Shown here one piece after another: positions 14,356 to 20,926 of a stretch of DNA of 21,626 bases. The DNA is from JAUQQI01 sp040289115 (GTDB taxonomy: Bacteria > Chloroflexota > Dehalococcoidia > JAUQQI01), in contig PSKS01000042.1 of NCBI GenBank assembly GCA_040289115.1, positions 1 through 21,626 of the forward strand, in the 5' to 3' direction. The number at the start of each line of letters is the position of its first letter. The stretch's first letter is position 1. The translations under genes and the position numbers were made by a program. The notes beneath the pieces are model-generated. The model saw only the letters and a program-made list of their open reading frames with translations. It was not told the origin of the DNA and did not search any database.

Positions 14356-15666
14356 TTAACCTGCCGGGTCAAGGCAGGCCCAGACTTCCCGAAGTAGCCG
14401 GCGGAGAAGGTGGCCTGCCGGCTGCCGCCCCACGTTCCGGACCGCCCCCCGGTAATCCACCACCACAAGCCGCCCGGGAAGGTCCGGCGGAGGCTCAGCG
14501 GCCGGGATGACAACGGGGATGCCCATCCGCAGGTCCTCAAGCACCGACTCAACCTCCGCCGGCGACCGGACGGTGGCCCCCAGCCGGCAGCCGAGGCCCC
14601 GGGCCAGGAAGAGCCCGGTCTCAGGTGGGGCCCCCGTCAGGGCGACCACCACCGGCCTTTGGGGCGCCCGGGCGTAGTCCCAGGCCAGCCGGAAATACCG
14701 CCGGGCCAGGTGCCGGACCTTAAGCCCCTCCCGCTCCGTCCCGACCTGATCCAGCCGGAAACTGGTCACCTTGCCTCGAACATAGGCCCGGTAGCACTGA
14801 TAAAATGGCAGGAGCCGCCAAAGCTCCCGGTCGCCCGAGGCCGCCACGTAGGCTTCGGCAAAAACGTAGCCCAGGTCCGGCCGGCCCAGGGCATCCAGAT
14901 CCATGGTAAGAAAGGCCACCTCCGAGGCCACATCCCCGTACCGGAAGCGCGCGTTGAACTCGATCCGGTCGAAGATGCAGATGCCGTCCTCAATGCAGAT
15001 GCTTTCGGCCCGCAGGTCTCCGTGGCAGTCCCGGATCCGGCCCTCGGCCACCCGCTTTAGGAAAAGTTCGGCCGACTCCTGGAGAAAACCTTCCACGTAA
15101 CGGCGGATACCCTCGTACCAGCGACGGGGCACCGTGCGGCCGACGTAAGGGACCGTCTGGGCGAAGTTTTCTTCCCAGTTAAACCCCACGGTCTCTAAGC
15201 TGCCGAACCGGTCGACCTCAGGACCCCGGGCAGAGCCGGCGTGAAAGGCCGCCATCAACCGGGCCACTCGGACCAGGACCTCGGGGTCAACCCGACCCCC
15301 CTTAACTAGCCGGTCGAGCATCCGGCCTTCGGGGAGCCGGCGCATTAAAACGGCGTACTCGACGGCCTCACCGTCACCCCCAACCGCGAAGCCTTCGGCA
15401 GTCCGGGTAATGGGAACCACCCCGAGGTAGGTGTCGGGGCAGAGTTCCCGGTTAAGCCGAACCTCCTCCTGGCAGAGGTAGCGACGCTTTTCAAGGGTTG
15501 AATAATCCAGGAAGCCAAAGTTGACCGGCTTTTTCACCTTGTAGGCATAGGGCCCGGCCAGAAAGACGTAGGAGATATGGGTTTCGACGAGTCGGACCCG
15601 CCTAGGGCGGTGCGGGTAGGCTTCGGGCCGCAGGAGGTTCTGAACCAGGGACGAGTAGGCGGTCAC
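14356..15666 (-). CDS. COG2187-type aminoglycoside-phosphotransferase-like protein with degenerate P-loop domain
   Basis: A 436-aa cytoplasmic protein. Residues 1-335 form an APH-like kinase fold: YKVKKPVNFGFLDYSTLEKRR (43-62, likely nucleotide-binding lysines), the catalytic loop CHGDLRAESI with H215 and D217, and the metal-binding IFDRIEFN with D233. In COG2187 proteins a second P-loop kinase domain normally follows (GLPGTGKST type). Here it reads VALTGAPPETGLFLARGLGCRLG at about 341-363, lacking the GKS/T triad, and the domain is short, so ATP binding there is probably lost. The true substrate is unknown and resistance to aminoglycosides should not be assumed. GTG 15666 has GAGGGG 7 bases upstream. 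It heads a minus-strand unit with tatA. Confidence 0.85.
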   Translation of the reverse strand: MTAYSSLVQNLLRPEAYPHRPRRVRLVETHISYVFLAGPYAYKVKKPVNFGFLDYSTLEKRRYLCQEEVRLNRELCPDTYLGVVPITRTAEGFAVGGDGEAVEYAVLMRRLPEGRMLDRLVKGGRVDPEVLVRVARLMAAFHAGSARGPEVDRFGSLETVGFNWEENFAQTVPYVGRTVPRRWYEGIRRYVEGFLQESAELFLKRVAEGRIRDCHGDLRAESICIEDGICIFDRIEFNARFRYGDVASEVAFLTMDLDALGRPDLGYVFAEAYVAASGDRELWRLLPFYQCYRAYVRGKVTSFRLDQVGTEREGLKVRHLARRYFRLAWDYARAPQRPVVVALTGAPPETGLFLARGLGCRLGATVRSPAEVESVLEDLRMGIPVVIPAAEPPPDLPGRLVVVDYRGAVRNVGRQPAGHLLRRLLREVWACLDPAG

Positions 15667-15813
15667 CTTTAGACCCCTCTAGGCGAAATCAACCGCTGCC
15701 CTAAAATTTTAAGCTTGCCGGACCCATCCCGGCATGGATCTGAAATATTTGCTGCATATTGCGGTGCCCGGGCCGAGGGCGAGGCGTAACTTGCTGCAAG
15801 GAGGAGGCTTACC

Positions 15814-17287
15814 ATGGCAGTGTTAAAACCAGGAGATAGGGTTCCGGCCGGGGAGCTTCCCCCCTGGGAAGTCGCCGACCTTCCGGCCCCGCCCACCTTC
15901 AGCTGGAAGAATGCTGCGGCCATCATCGGGCCCGGTGCCATCCTGCTCGGCACCTCCATCGGGAGCGGGGAGTGGCTCATCGGCCCGGCGACGACGGCCA
16001 AGTACGGTGCGGCCCTCCTGTGGGTGGCCACCGTTTCGATTATTTTGCAGGTGGTCATGAACACCGAGTTTGCCCGCTACACCCTCTACACCGGCGAGCC
16101 CATCTACACCGGGTTCATGCGCACCAAGCCGGGTCCGGCCTTCTGGGGCATCGTCTATTCGCTGCTCGCTTTCCTTCAGGTGGGCTGGCCCGGCTGGGCC
16201 CTCTCGGCAGCCACCGCCATCGCCGCCGCCTTCCTCGGCCGGCTGCCGGGGGCCCAGGACCGGCCCACGGTCCTCTTCTGGGGCTACGTGACCTTCCTCC
16301 TGGCCGTGGCCATTGTGGCTTTCGGCCGGCGAATCGAGCGCACCCTGGAGCTGGCCGAGTGGTTCATGGTCTTCTGGATACTTTATTTCCTGGTTATCAT
16401 CGGGGTTTTCTTCGTTTCGATTAATACCTGGCTTAAAGTTGCCAGCGGCTTTGTTCAGTTCGGCGCCTTACCCAGCGGGGCCGACTGGCTGCTTCTGGGC
16501 GGATTTGCCGCCTACGCCGGGGCCGGGGGCGTGGGCAACTCCACCATCAGCAATTGGCTGCGGGACAAGGGCTTCGGTATGGGCAAGGTTGTCGGGTTCA
16601 TCCCGGCCCTGGTCGGCGGCCAGCGGATCGCCCTCACCCACGAGGGCAAAGTCTTCCCGGTCACCCGGGAAAACCTGCACCGGTGGCGGGAGTGGTGGAA
16701 ATACCTGGCCGTTGACCAGTACCTGGTCTGGACTGTTGGCTGCTTTTTGGGCATGTTTTTGCCGGCCCTCATCACGGTCCAGTTCATCCCGCCGGGAACG
16801 GATATCTCTGGCTTCGCCGTGGCCGCCTTCCAGGCTCAGTACCTTTCCCAGGTCTGGGGCCCGGCCATGTGGTTTCTGACCTTGCTGTGCGGCTTCTGGA
16901 TCCTGTTCAGCACCCAGCTCGGAGTTACCGACAATATTCGCCCGCATGGTTACGGATATGCTGTGGACCGGCAGCGCCCGGATTCGGGCTTGGCGGGGCG
17001 GCGACGTCCGGTTGGTTTACTATGGCGTTCTGCTGGCCTTTACCATCTGGGGGGCAATCGCCATTAACCTCGCCCAGCCCTTAGTGCTTATCCTCATCGG
17101 CGCCAACATGGCCGGGTTCAACTTCGTTGTCCTCTCCCTCCACACCATCTACGTAAACCGCAAGTTCCTCCCCCCTGAGCTTCGGCCGCCCCTCTGGCGG
17201 GAGCTTACCCTGGTACTGGCTGCCCTCTTCTTCGCCTTCTTCGTAACCCTGACGGTGCTCAACCAGGTCTTCGGCGTCCGACTATAA
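15814..17287 (+). pseudogene. Nramp-like transporter, interrupted by a +1 frameshift
   Basis: A polytopic membrane transporter related to the Nramp/APC superfamily, about 490 aa if repaired. Codons 15814-16938 encode the first 375 residues with about nine helices; the remaining 115 residues are read one frame later, from 16940 to 17287. Skipping one C (16939) restores TQLGVTDNIARMVTDMLWTG, so one extra base explains it. Where true Nramps have DPGN in helix 1 this has GTSIGSGEW, and in place of MPHN in helix 6 it has GAGGVGNSTISNW, so the metal ligands are not conserved and the substrate is open. The start ATG 15814 has AAGGAGGAGG 6 bases upstream. Either a real mutation or a sequencing error could cause the break. 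A 31-aa membrane protein follows 25 bases later. Confidence 0.85.
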
Positions 17288-17312
17288 TGCGGCACGGGAG
17301 GACGGTGGCTAC

Positions 17313-17408
17313 ATGTCTAACGAGGTCATCGGTATCATCATCGGGGTGGTCGTGACGCTCCTGGCCCTGGTGTCCACCTGGCTCTTCGCCCGGGTGGCAA
17401 CGGAATAA
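17313..17408 (+). CDS. 31-aa single-helix membrane protein, candidate transporter accessory subunit
   Basis: A small ORF just after the Nramp-like gene (25 bases from its stop). It begins MSNEVIGIIIGVVVTLLAL, crosses the membrane once (about residues 5-26) and ends WLFARVATE. GGGAGG lies 11 bases before ATG 17313, a slightly long spacing. A strong hairpin follows 12 bases after the stop, so it is the last gene of the transporter transcript. Tiny single-helix proteins of this size are known next to some secondary transporters (for example the MetS-type small subunit of NSS carriers and other symporter small accessory proteins). Assignment here is by position and shape, not by recognised homology. 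Confidence 0.65.
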   Translation: MSNEVIGIIIGVVVTLLALVSTWLFARVATE

Positions 17409-17420
17409 CTTGTTTTAACC

Positions 17421-17455
17421 GGGCGGCCGGGCCCGGGTTTTCAGCCCGGCCGCCC
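17421..17455 (+). terminator. Hairpin terminator after the transporter operon
   Basis: A perfect 12-bp GC stem (GGGCGGCCGGGC and its complement) encloses an 11-base loop; a loose pyrimidine stretch with short T runs follows (17461-17475). The rest of the gap to rpsP (17456-17646) holds a 7-bp hairpin at 17501-17520 and the rpsP promoter, with no gene seen. Confidence 0.8.
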
Positions 17456-17598
17456 AGGGCCTTTCAGTTTCGTTGTCGACCTAACCGGGGGTGAGCGCCA
17501 GGCCGTAGGAACGTACGGCCGCACCTCCTACATCCGATCGCAAGTCTGGAACGCCCCGCTAGCCACCTTCCGTCCGCCGCTAGGGCTAGTCTTTGGGG

Positions 17599-17604
17599 TA
17601 TAAT
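17599..17604 (+). promoter_or_regulatory. -10 box of the rpsP operon promoter
   Basis: A perfect TATAAT lies in GGGGTATAATG, 42 bases before the rpsP start. No clear TTGACA-like -35 box is present at the expected distance. Confidence 0.65.
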
Positions 17605-17646
17605 GTTTTTTGGACAGCAAGGAAAGACCCTGGAGGACCGACCTGA

Positions 17647-17901
17647 ATGCTGCGGATTCGCCTGCGCCGGATGGGAAGCAAGAACCGGCCCTTTTACCGG
17701 ATCGTGGTGGCCGACGCCCGGGCACCCCGGAACGGGGAATATATCGATATGGTGGGCATTTACGACCCCCTGACCGAGCCCTTTACCCTGCGGGTCGACG
17801 CCGATAAGGTTCGGGAGTGGCTCCGCAAGGGAGCCCAGCCCACCGAGACCGTGGCCCGCCTTCTGGTCCGGGCTGGGGTAGACCTGGGAGGCCGCCGGTG
17901 A
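17647..17901 (+). CDS. rpsP: 30S ribosomal protein S16
   Basis: An 84-aa structural protein of the small ribosomal subunit. The sequence MLRIRLRRMGSKNRPFYRIV, VADARAPRNGEYIDMVGIYDP and KVREWLRKGAQPTETVARLL is the classic S16 pattern at normal length. GGAGG lies 10 bases before ATG 17647, downstream of a perfect TATAAT. The stop overlaps the GTG start of khpA (GTGA), so the two are translationally coupled. It is the first gene of an rpsP-khpA-rimM operon. Confidence 0.98.
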   Translation: MLRIRLRRMGSKNRPFYRIVVADARAPRNGEYIDMVGIYDPLTEPFTLRVDADKVREWLRKGAQPTETVARLLVRAGVDLGGRR

Positions 17902-18140
17902 AGTCCTTCGTCGAATTCGTCGTGAGGTCGGTCGCCACCCGGCCCGAGGAGGTCCAGGTTGAAGAGGCCGAGGTAGGTGGGGTCCGGGTCTTCCGGGTGC
18001 GGGTCGCCCCGGAGGATGTGGGCCGGGTTATCGGCCGCCAGGGCCAGGTGATTCAGGCCGTCCGCACCGTCCTCAGGGCCGTGGCCGCCCGGCGGGGCGA
18101 GCGGGTGCAGGTCGAGCTGGCTCAGGAGCAGACCCCTTGA
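17898..18140 (+). CDS. khpA: KhpA RNA-binding KH-domain protein
   Basis: An 80-aa RNA-binding protein with a single KH domain. FVEFVVRSVATRPEEVQV is the usual N-terminus and VGRVIGRQGQVIQAVRTVLRAVA carries the GxxG loop (G46-R-Q-G49). In Firmicutes the homolog pairs with KhpB/EloR and affects cell-wall synthesis and RNA binding. The start is GTG 17898, overlapping the rpsP stop, with GGGAGG 6 bases upstream; the longer open frame before it lies inside rpsP and is spurious. Seven bases separate it from rimM. Confidence 0.95.
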   Translation: MKSFVEFVVRSVATRPEEVQVEEAEVGGVRVFRVRVAPEDVGRVIGRQGQVIQAVRTVLRAVAARRGERVQVELAQEQTP

Positions 18141-18147
18141 CCCGACC

Positions 18148-18648
18148 ATGGCGGAGCTTAAGTTTGTGGCCATCGGCAAGATCCGGCGACCTTATGGCGT
18201 CCGGGGCGAGGTCAAGGTTCAGTTCTTGACCGACTTCCCCGAGCGCTTTAAGGACCTTAAAACGGTTTACATCGATGAGCAGCCCTACACCATCGAGCGG
18301 CGCCGGTTCACCGGAGATGGCATCCTCATCAAATTTGCCGGCATAGACACCCCCGAGGCGGCAGCCTTTCTCCGAAACCGCCTAATTGAGGTTCCCGTCT
18401 CCGAGACCGTCCCCCTGCCGCCCGATACGTACTACTTCTACCAGATCCTCGGCCTTGAGGTCGTCACCGGCGCCGGGGAGGTTCTAGGCAAGGTGGCGGA
18501 TATCATCGTGACCGGCGCCAACGACGTCTACGTCGTCCGCTCCGCCGAGGGCCGGGAGGTCCTATTGCCGGCCATCGAGGACGTCATCAAGGAGGTCGAC
18601 CTTACGGCCGGGCGGCTGGTAGTGGAGCTTTTGCCCGGCTTAGTCTAA
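18148..18648 (+). CDS. rimM: Ribosome maturation factor RimM
   Basis: A 166-aa 16S rRNA-processing factor that binds S19 and helps assemble the 30S head. The N-terminal barrel is clear (VAIGKIRRPYGVRGEVKVQFLTDFPERF, residues about 6-33), followed by GIDTPEAAAFLRNRLIEVP and a PRC-barrel domain with YYFYQILGLEVV, GEVLGKVADIIVTGANDVYVV and EVLLPAIEDVIKEVD. ATG 18148 lacks a strong ribosome site (the nearest AGGAG is about 22 bases away, inside khpA), so coupling with khpA is likely. In most genomes trmD follows; here the operon ends in a palindromic terminator shared with glnA. Confidence 0.96.
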   Translation: MAELKFVAIGKIRRPYGVRGEVKVQFLTDFPERFKDLKTVYIDEQPYTIERRRFTGDGILIKFAGIDTPEAAAFLRNRLIEVPVSETVPLPPDTYYFYQILGLEVVTGAGEVLGKVADIIVTGANDVYVVRSAEGREVLLPAIEDVIKEVDLTAGRLVVELLPGLV

Positions 18649-18658
18649 GCCCCCGAAA

Positions 18659-18693
18659 ATATTGCGGGCGGGGAAATTCCCCGCCCGCAATAT
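18659..18693. terminator. Bidirectional terminator between rimM and glnA
   Basis: A 35-bp palindrome has 17-base complementary arms (core GCGGGCGGGG and CCCCGCCCGC, ATATT outer ends) around a single central base; in RNA the loop would be about 5 bases. On the minus strand a TTTTC run follows, which suits glnA, and on the plus strand it ends the rimM message. Confidence 0.88.
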
Positions 18694-18710
18694 CTCTGGC
18701 CGTCCCCCGG

Positions 18711-20177
18711 TCAGACGTCGTGGTAAAGGTAAAACTCGTACGGGTGGGGCCGCAGATTCACCTGCTTGAGCTCCCGCTCCCGCTTGTACTTCACCCAGGT
18801 TTCGATGACGTCCGGGGTAAAGACGTCGCCCCGCAGCAGGTATTCGTGGTCCTGCTCGAGGGCGTCGAGGACCTCACCCAAGGAGCCCGGCGTGGACTTG
18901 ATGGCGGCCGCCTCCTCCGGCTCCAGCTCATAGAGGTCATTATCGATGGGTGCCGGCGGCTCGATGCGGTTGATGACGCCGTCGATGCCGGCCATCAGGA
19001 TTGCCGCAAAGGCCAGGTAAGGGTTGGCTGACGGGTCCGGCGGCCGGAACTCAATCCGCTTGGCAGCCGGGCTGTCGCTGTACATGGGGATCCGGACGCA
19101 GGCGCTGCGATTGCGCTGGGAGTACACCAGGTTGATGGGCGCCTCGTAGCCCGGAACCAGCCGCCGGTACGAGTTGGTGGTCGGGGCGCAGAAGGCTAGC
19201 AGGGAAGGGGCGTGGGCCAGCAGGCCGCCAATGAACCAGCGGGCCAGGTCAGAGATGAGGGCGTAGCCGGTTTCGTCGAAGAAGAGGTTCGTCCCGTCCT
19301 TCCAGAGACTTACGTGGGTGTGCATCCCGGACCCGTTGTCGCCGAAGATGGGCTTCGGCATAAAGGTGGCCACGTAGCCCCGCTCGTTGCAGGTGTTCTT
19401 GATAATATACTTGTAAACCATCACGTTATCGGCCATCCTGGTCAGGGTCTGAAAGCGCATGTCGATTTCGCCCTGACCGGCCGTTCCCACCTCGTGGTGA
19501 TGGATTTCGACCTGAACCCCGACCTGCATTAGCCGGAGGACGATCTCAGACCGCAGGTCCTGAAGTTTATCCGTCGGGGGAACCGGGAAATAGCCCTCCT
19601 TGTAGCGGGGCCGGTAGGCCAGGTTGCGGCCGCCCTGCCCGTTCGCCCCGGAATCCCAGATTCCCTCGTCGGAGCCGATGAAGTAAAAGCCCGAGTGGCT
19701 GGTTTGGTCGAAGCGCAGGTCGGTAAAGATATAAAACTCCACTTCGGGGCCAAAATAGGCCGTGGTGGCAATGCCCGTCTCAGCCAGGAAGCGCTCGGCC
19801 TTCCGAGCAATGTGACGCGGGTCCCGGGTGTAAGGTCGCCGGGAGATAGGGTCATAGACGTCGCAAATAATGCTCAGCGTCGGGACCTTGTAGATGGGGT
19901 CAATGAAGGCCGTCTTCGGGTCCGGCATCACAAGCATATCGCTTTCGTGGATGGCCTGAAAACCCCGGATGCTGGACCCATCAAATCCAAGCCCCTCCTC
20001 CAGATCCCGGGGGCTGAGGGCGGCCACCGGGGCCGAGAAGTGCTGCCAGGTGCCGGGCAGGTCGACGAACTTAAAATCAATAAACTGGACCCCGCGACTG
20101 CGGGCAAACTCAAGAACATCCTCGGCCGTCGGGTTCGGGTAAACCGAGGTTATGGCATCTTGGGCTATTTGCGTCAT
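18711..20177 (-). CDS. glnA: Glutamine synthetase type I
   Basis: A 488-aa enzyme that makes glutamine from glutamate, ammonia and ATP as a dodecamer in the cytoplasm. Motifs: the N-terminal beta-grasp (QFIDFKFVDLPGTW), FDGSSIRGF at 65-73, the metal-ligand region YFGPEVEFYIF (E145, E147), HHHEVGTAGQGEIDMRF at 226-242, the ATP-binding NGSGMHTH at 281-288, and RPPDPSANPYLAFAAILMAG. Y416 in DNDLYELEPEE matches the adenylylation tyrosine of GS-I beta enzymes, so covalent control by GlnE is possible. The start is ATG 20177, with GGAGGT 8 bases before it. The frame can be extended upstream to 20315 but those 46 codons do not look like GS and cross the ribosome site. It diverges from dinB. Confidence 0.97.
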   Translation of the reverse strand: MTQIAQDAITSVYPNPTAEDVLEFARSRGVQFIDFKFVDLPGTWQHFSAPVAALSPRDLEEGLGFDGSSIRGFQAIHESDMLVMPDPKTAFIDPIYKVPTLSIICDVYDPISRRPYTRDPRHIARKAERFLAETGIATTAYFGPEVEFYIFTDLRFDQTSHSGFYFIGSDEGIWDSGANGQGGRNLAYRPRYKEGYFPVPPTDKLQDLRSEIVLRLMQVGVQVEIHHHEVGTAGQGEIDMRFQTLTRMADNVMVYKYIIKNTCNERGYVATFMPKPIFGDNGSGMHTHVSLWKDGTNLFFDETGYALISDLARWFIGGLLAHAPSLLAFCAPTTNSYRRLVPGYEAPINLVYSQRNRSACVRIPMYSDSPAAKRIEFRPPDPSANPYLAFAAILMAGIDGVINRIEPPAPIDNDLYELEPEEAAAIKSTPGSLGEVLDALEQDHEYLLRGDVFTPDVIETWVKYKRERELKQVNLRPHPYEFYLYHDV

Positions 20178-20274
20178 AAAGCAATACCTCCGGTCATCGT
20201 CGGTCTCTGCCTCCAGTTTAAAGCCGCCCTGGGGGTACGGCATATGTTGGGCCGCCAGAAATCGGGACCGGGCA

Positions 20275-20293
20275 TTTGTGCAGGCTGCACAAA
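20275..20293. promoter_or_regulatory. 19-bp perfect palindrome, operator candidate in the glnA/dinB divergent region
   Basis: TTTGTGCAGGCTGCACAAA consists of two 8-bp complementary arms with a GGC spacer. It covers the -35 position of the dinB-side promoter (TATAAT at 20300) and lies 98 bases upstream of glnA. It does not match the TnrA/GlnR consensus. Confidence 0.6.
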
Positions 20294-20299
20294 CCCGGC

Positions 20300-20305
20300 T
20301 ATAAT
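20300..20305 (+). promoter_or_regulatory. -10 box of the dinB-family gene promoter
   Basis: A perfect TATAAT in GGCTATAATC. The -35 position 17-18 bases upstream (TTGTGC) lies inside the palindrome 20275-20293. The leader to ATG 20339 would be about 27 bases. Confidence 0.7.
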
Positions 20306-20338
20306 CTTCTGCCACAACACCGGAGGAGGATGGCCACG

Positions 20339-20875
20339 ATGTCGAAGTTCGACTGGCTGGTCCAGATTCGGGCCGAGTTCGAGCGGCTTCACGGTCTCTA
20401 CGACCGGGCAGTGGAGGACCTAACGCCCGAGCAATGGCATGCGTTGCCGGCCCCCCAGGCCAACCACATCGCCTTCACCGTCTGGCACTACGCCCGCACC
20501 GAGGACAACATCATCCGGTTCGTTCTCCAGGGCCGGCCGACGGTCTGGATGGAAGGCGGCTGGGCGGAAAGGCTGGGCCTGCCCCCTAAGGGCATCCAGG
20601 GCACCGGGATGAGCCTGGCCGAGGCCCAGGCCCTTCGAATCGGGGACACCGAAGCCTTCAAAGACTACATGCGGCAGGTGTGGTTGGCCACCCGGCAGTT
20701 TCTCGAGCAGGTGGACGATGAAGTCCTGGGTCGGACGTTCACCATCAAGCCCCTCGGGGAGCTTCGGGGAGGCCAAGCCATTTTGCAAGTTTGCCTCTGC
20801 CACGGCTTCAGCCACCTGGGCGAAATCACCATGGCCCGCAGCCTGCTGGGCCTGCCCCGAACCACGTCGATTTAA
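20339..20875 (+). CDS. DinB superfamily protein
   Basis: A 178-aa four-helix-bundle protein of the DinB/YfiT-like superfamily, members of which are metal-dependent enzymes, often thiol transferases or stress-linked proteins of unknown role. The three metal-ligand histidines are at the expected places: H50 in AFTVWHYARTEDN, and H155 and H159 in CHGFSHLGEI. The start is ATG 20339 because GGAGGAGG ends 9 bases before it; ATG 20330 is directly against the site. A TATAAT-type promoter with an overlapping palindrome precedes it, so it is probably under a dedicated repressor. The gene is followed by the MFS transporter and its stop lies in another palindrome. Confidence 0.9.
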   Translation: MSKFDWLVQIRAEFERLHGLYDRAVEDLTPEQWHALPAPQANHIAFTVWHYARTEDNIIRFVLQGRPTVWMEGGWAERLGLPPKGIQGTGMSLAEAQALRIGDTEAFKDYMRQVWLATRQFLEQVDDEVLGRTFTIKPLGELRGGQAILQVCLCHGFSHLGEITMARSLLGLPRTTSI

Positions 20876-20888
20876 ACCGTGGTTTAAA
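20871..20888. promoter_or_regulatory. 18-bp perfect palindrome before the MFS transporter gene
   Basis: TTTAAACCGTGGTTTAAA (8-bp arms, GT centre) includes the dinB stop and lies where the -35 box of the MFS promoter should be, six bases before TATAAT. A run of A on the plus strand follows. It could be an operator or an AT-rich weak terminator. Confidence 0.5.
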
Positions 20889-20893
20889 AAGGC

Positions 20894-20899
20894 TATAAT
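20894..20899 (+). promoter_or_regulatory. -10 box of the MFS transporter promoter
   Basis: A perfect TATAAT in GGCTATAATT, the same local context as the dinB-side promoter. At 17-base spacing the -35 would be TTTAAA inside the palindrome. The start codon is 27 bases downstream. Confidence 0.65.
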
Positions 20900-20926
20900 T
20901 AAAGGGCCGCTACCGGAGGCAAACTG

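Noticed and set aside
15667..15813. Metal-sensing riboswitch (yybP-ykoY type) in the leader of the Nramp-like gene
   Set aside because: The leader is under 150 bases and I could not find the conserved loop sequences; only a small CCGG hairpin and two TTGCTGCA copies are visible.
15669..16064. 131-aa minus-strand frame in front of the phosphotransferase gene
   Set aside because: Most of it is antisense to the start of the Nramp-like gene, which has an excellent ribosome site and membrane helices.
16930..16950. Programmed +1 frameshift in the transporter gene
   Set aside because: No in-frame stop, rare-codon pause or tRNA-slippery codon is seen (ATT to TTC re-pairing is poor), so a mutation or sequencing error is more likely.
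19695..20423. 242-aa plus-strand frame across glnA and the dinB start
   Set aside because: It is antisense to conserved glutamine synthetase and overlaps dinB in another frame.
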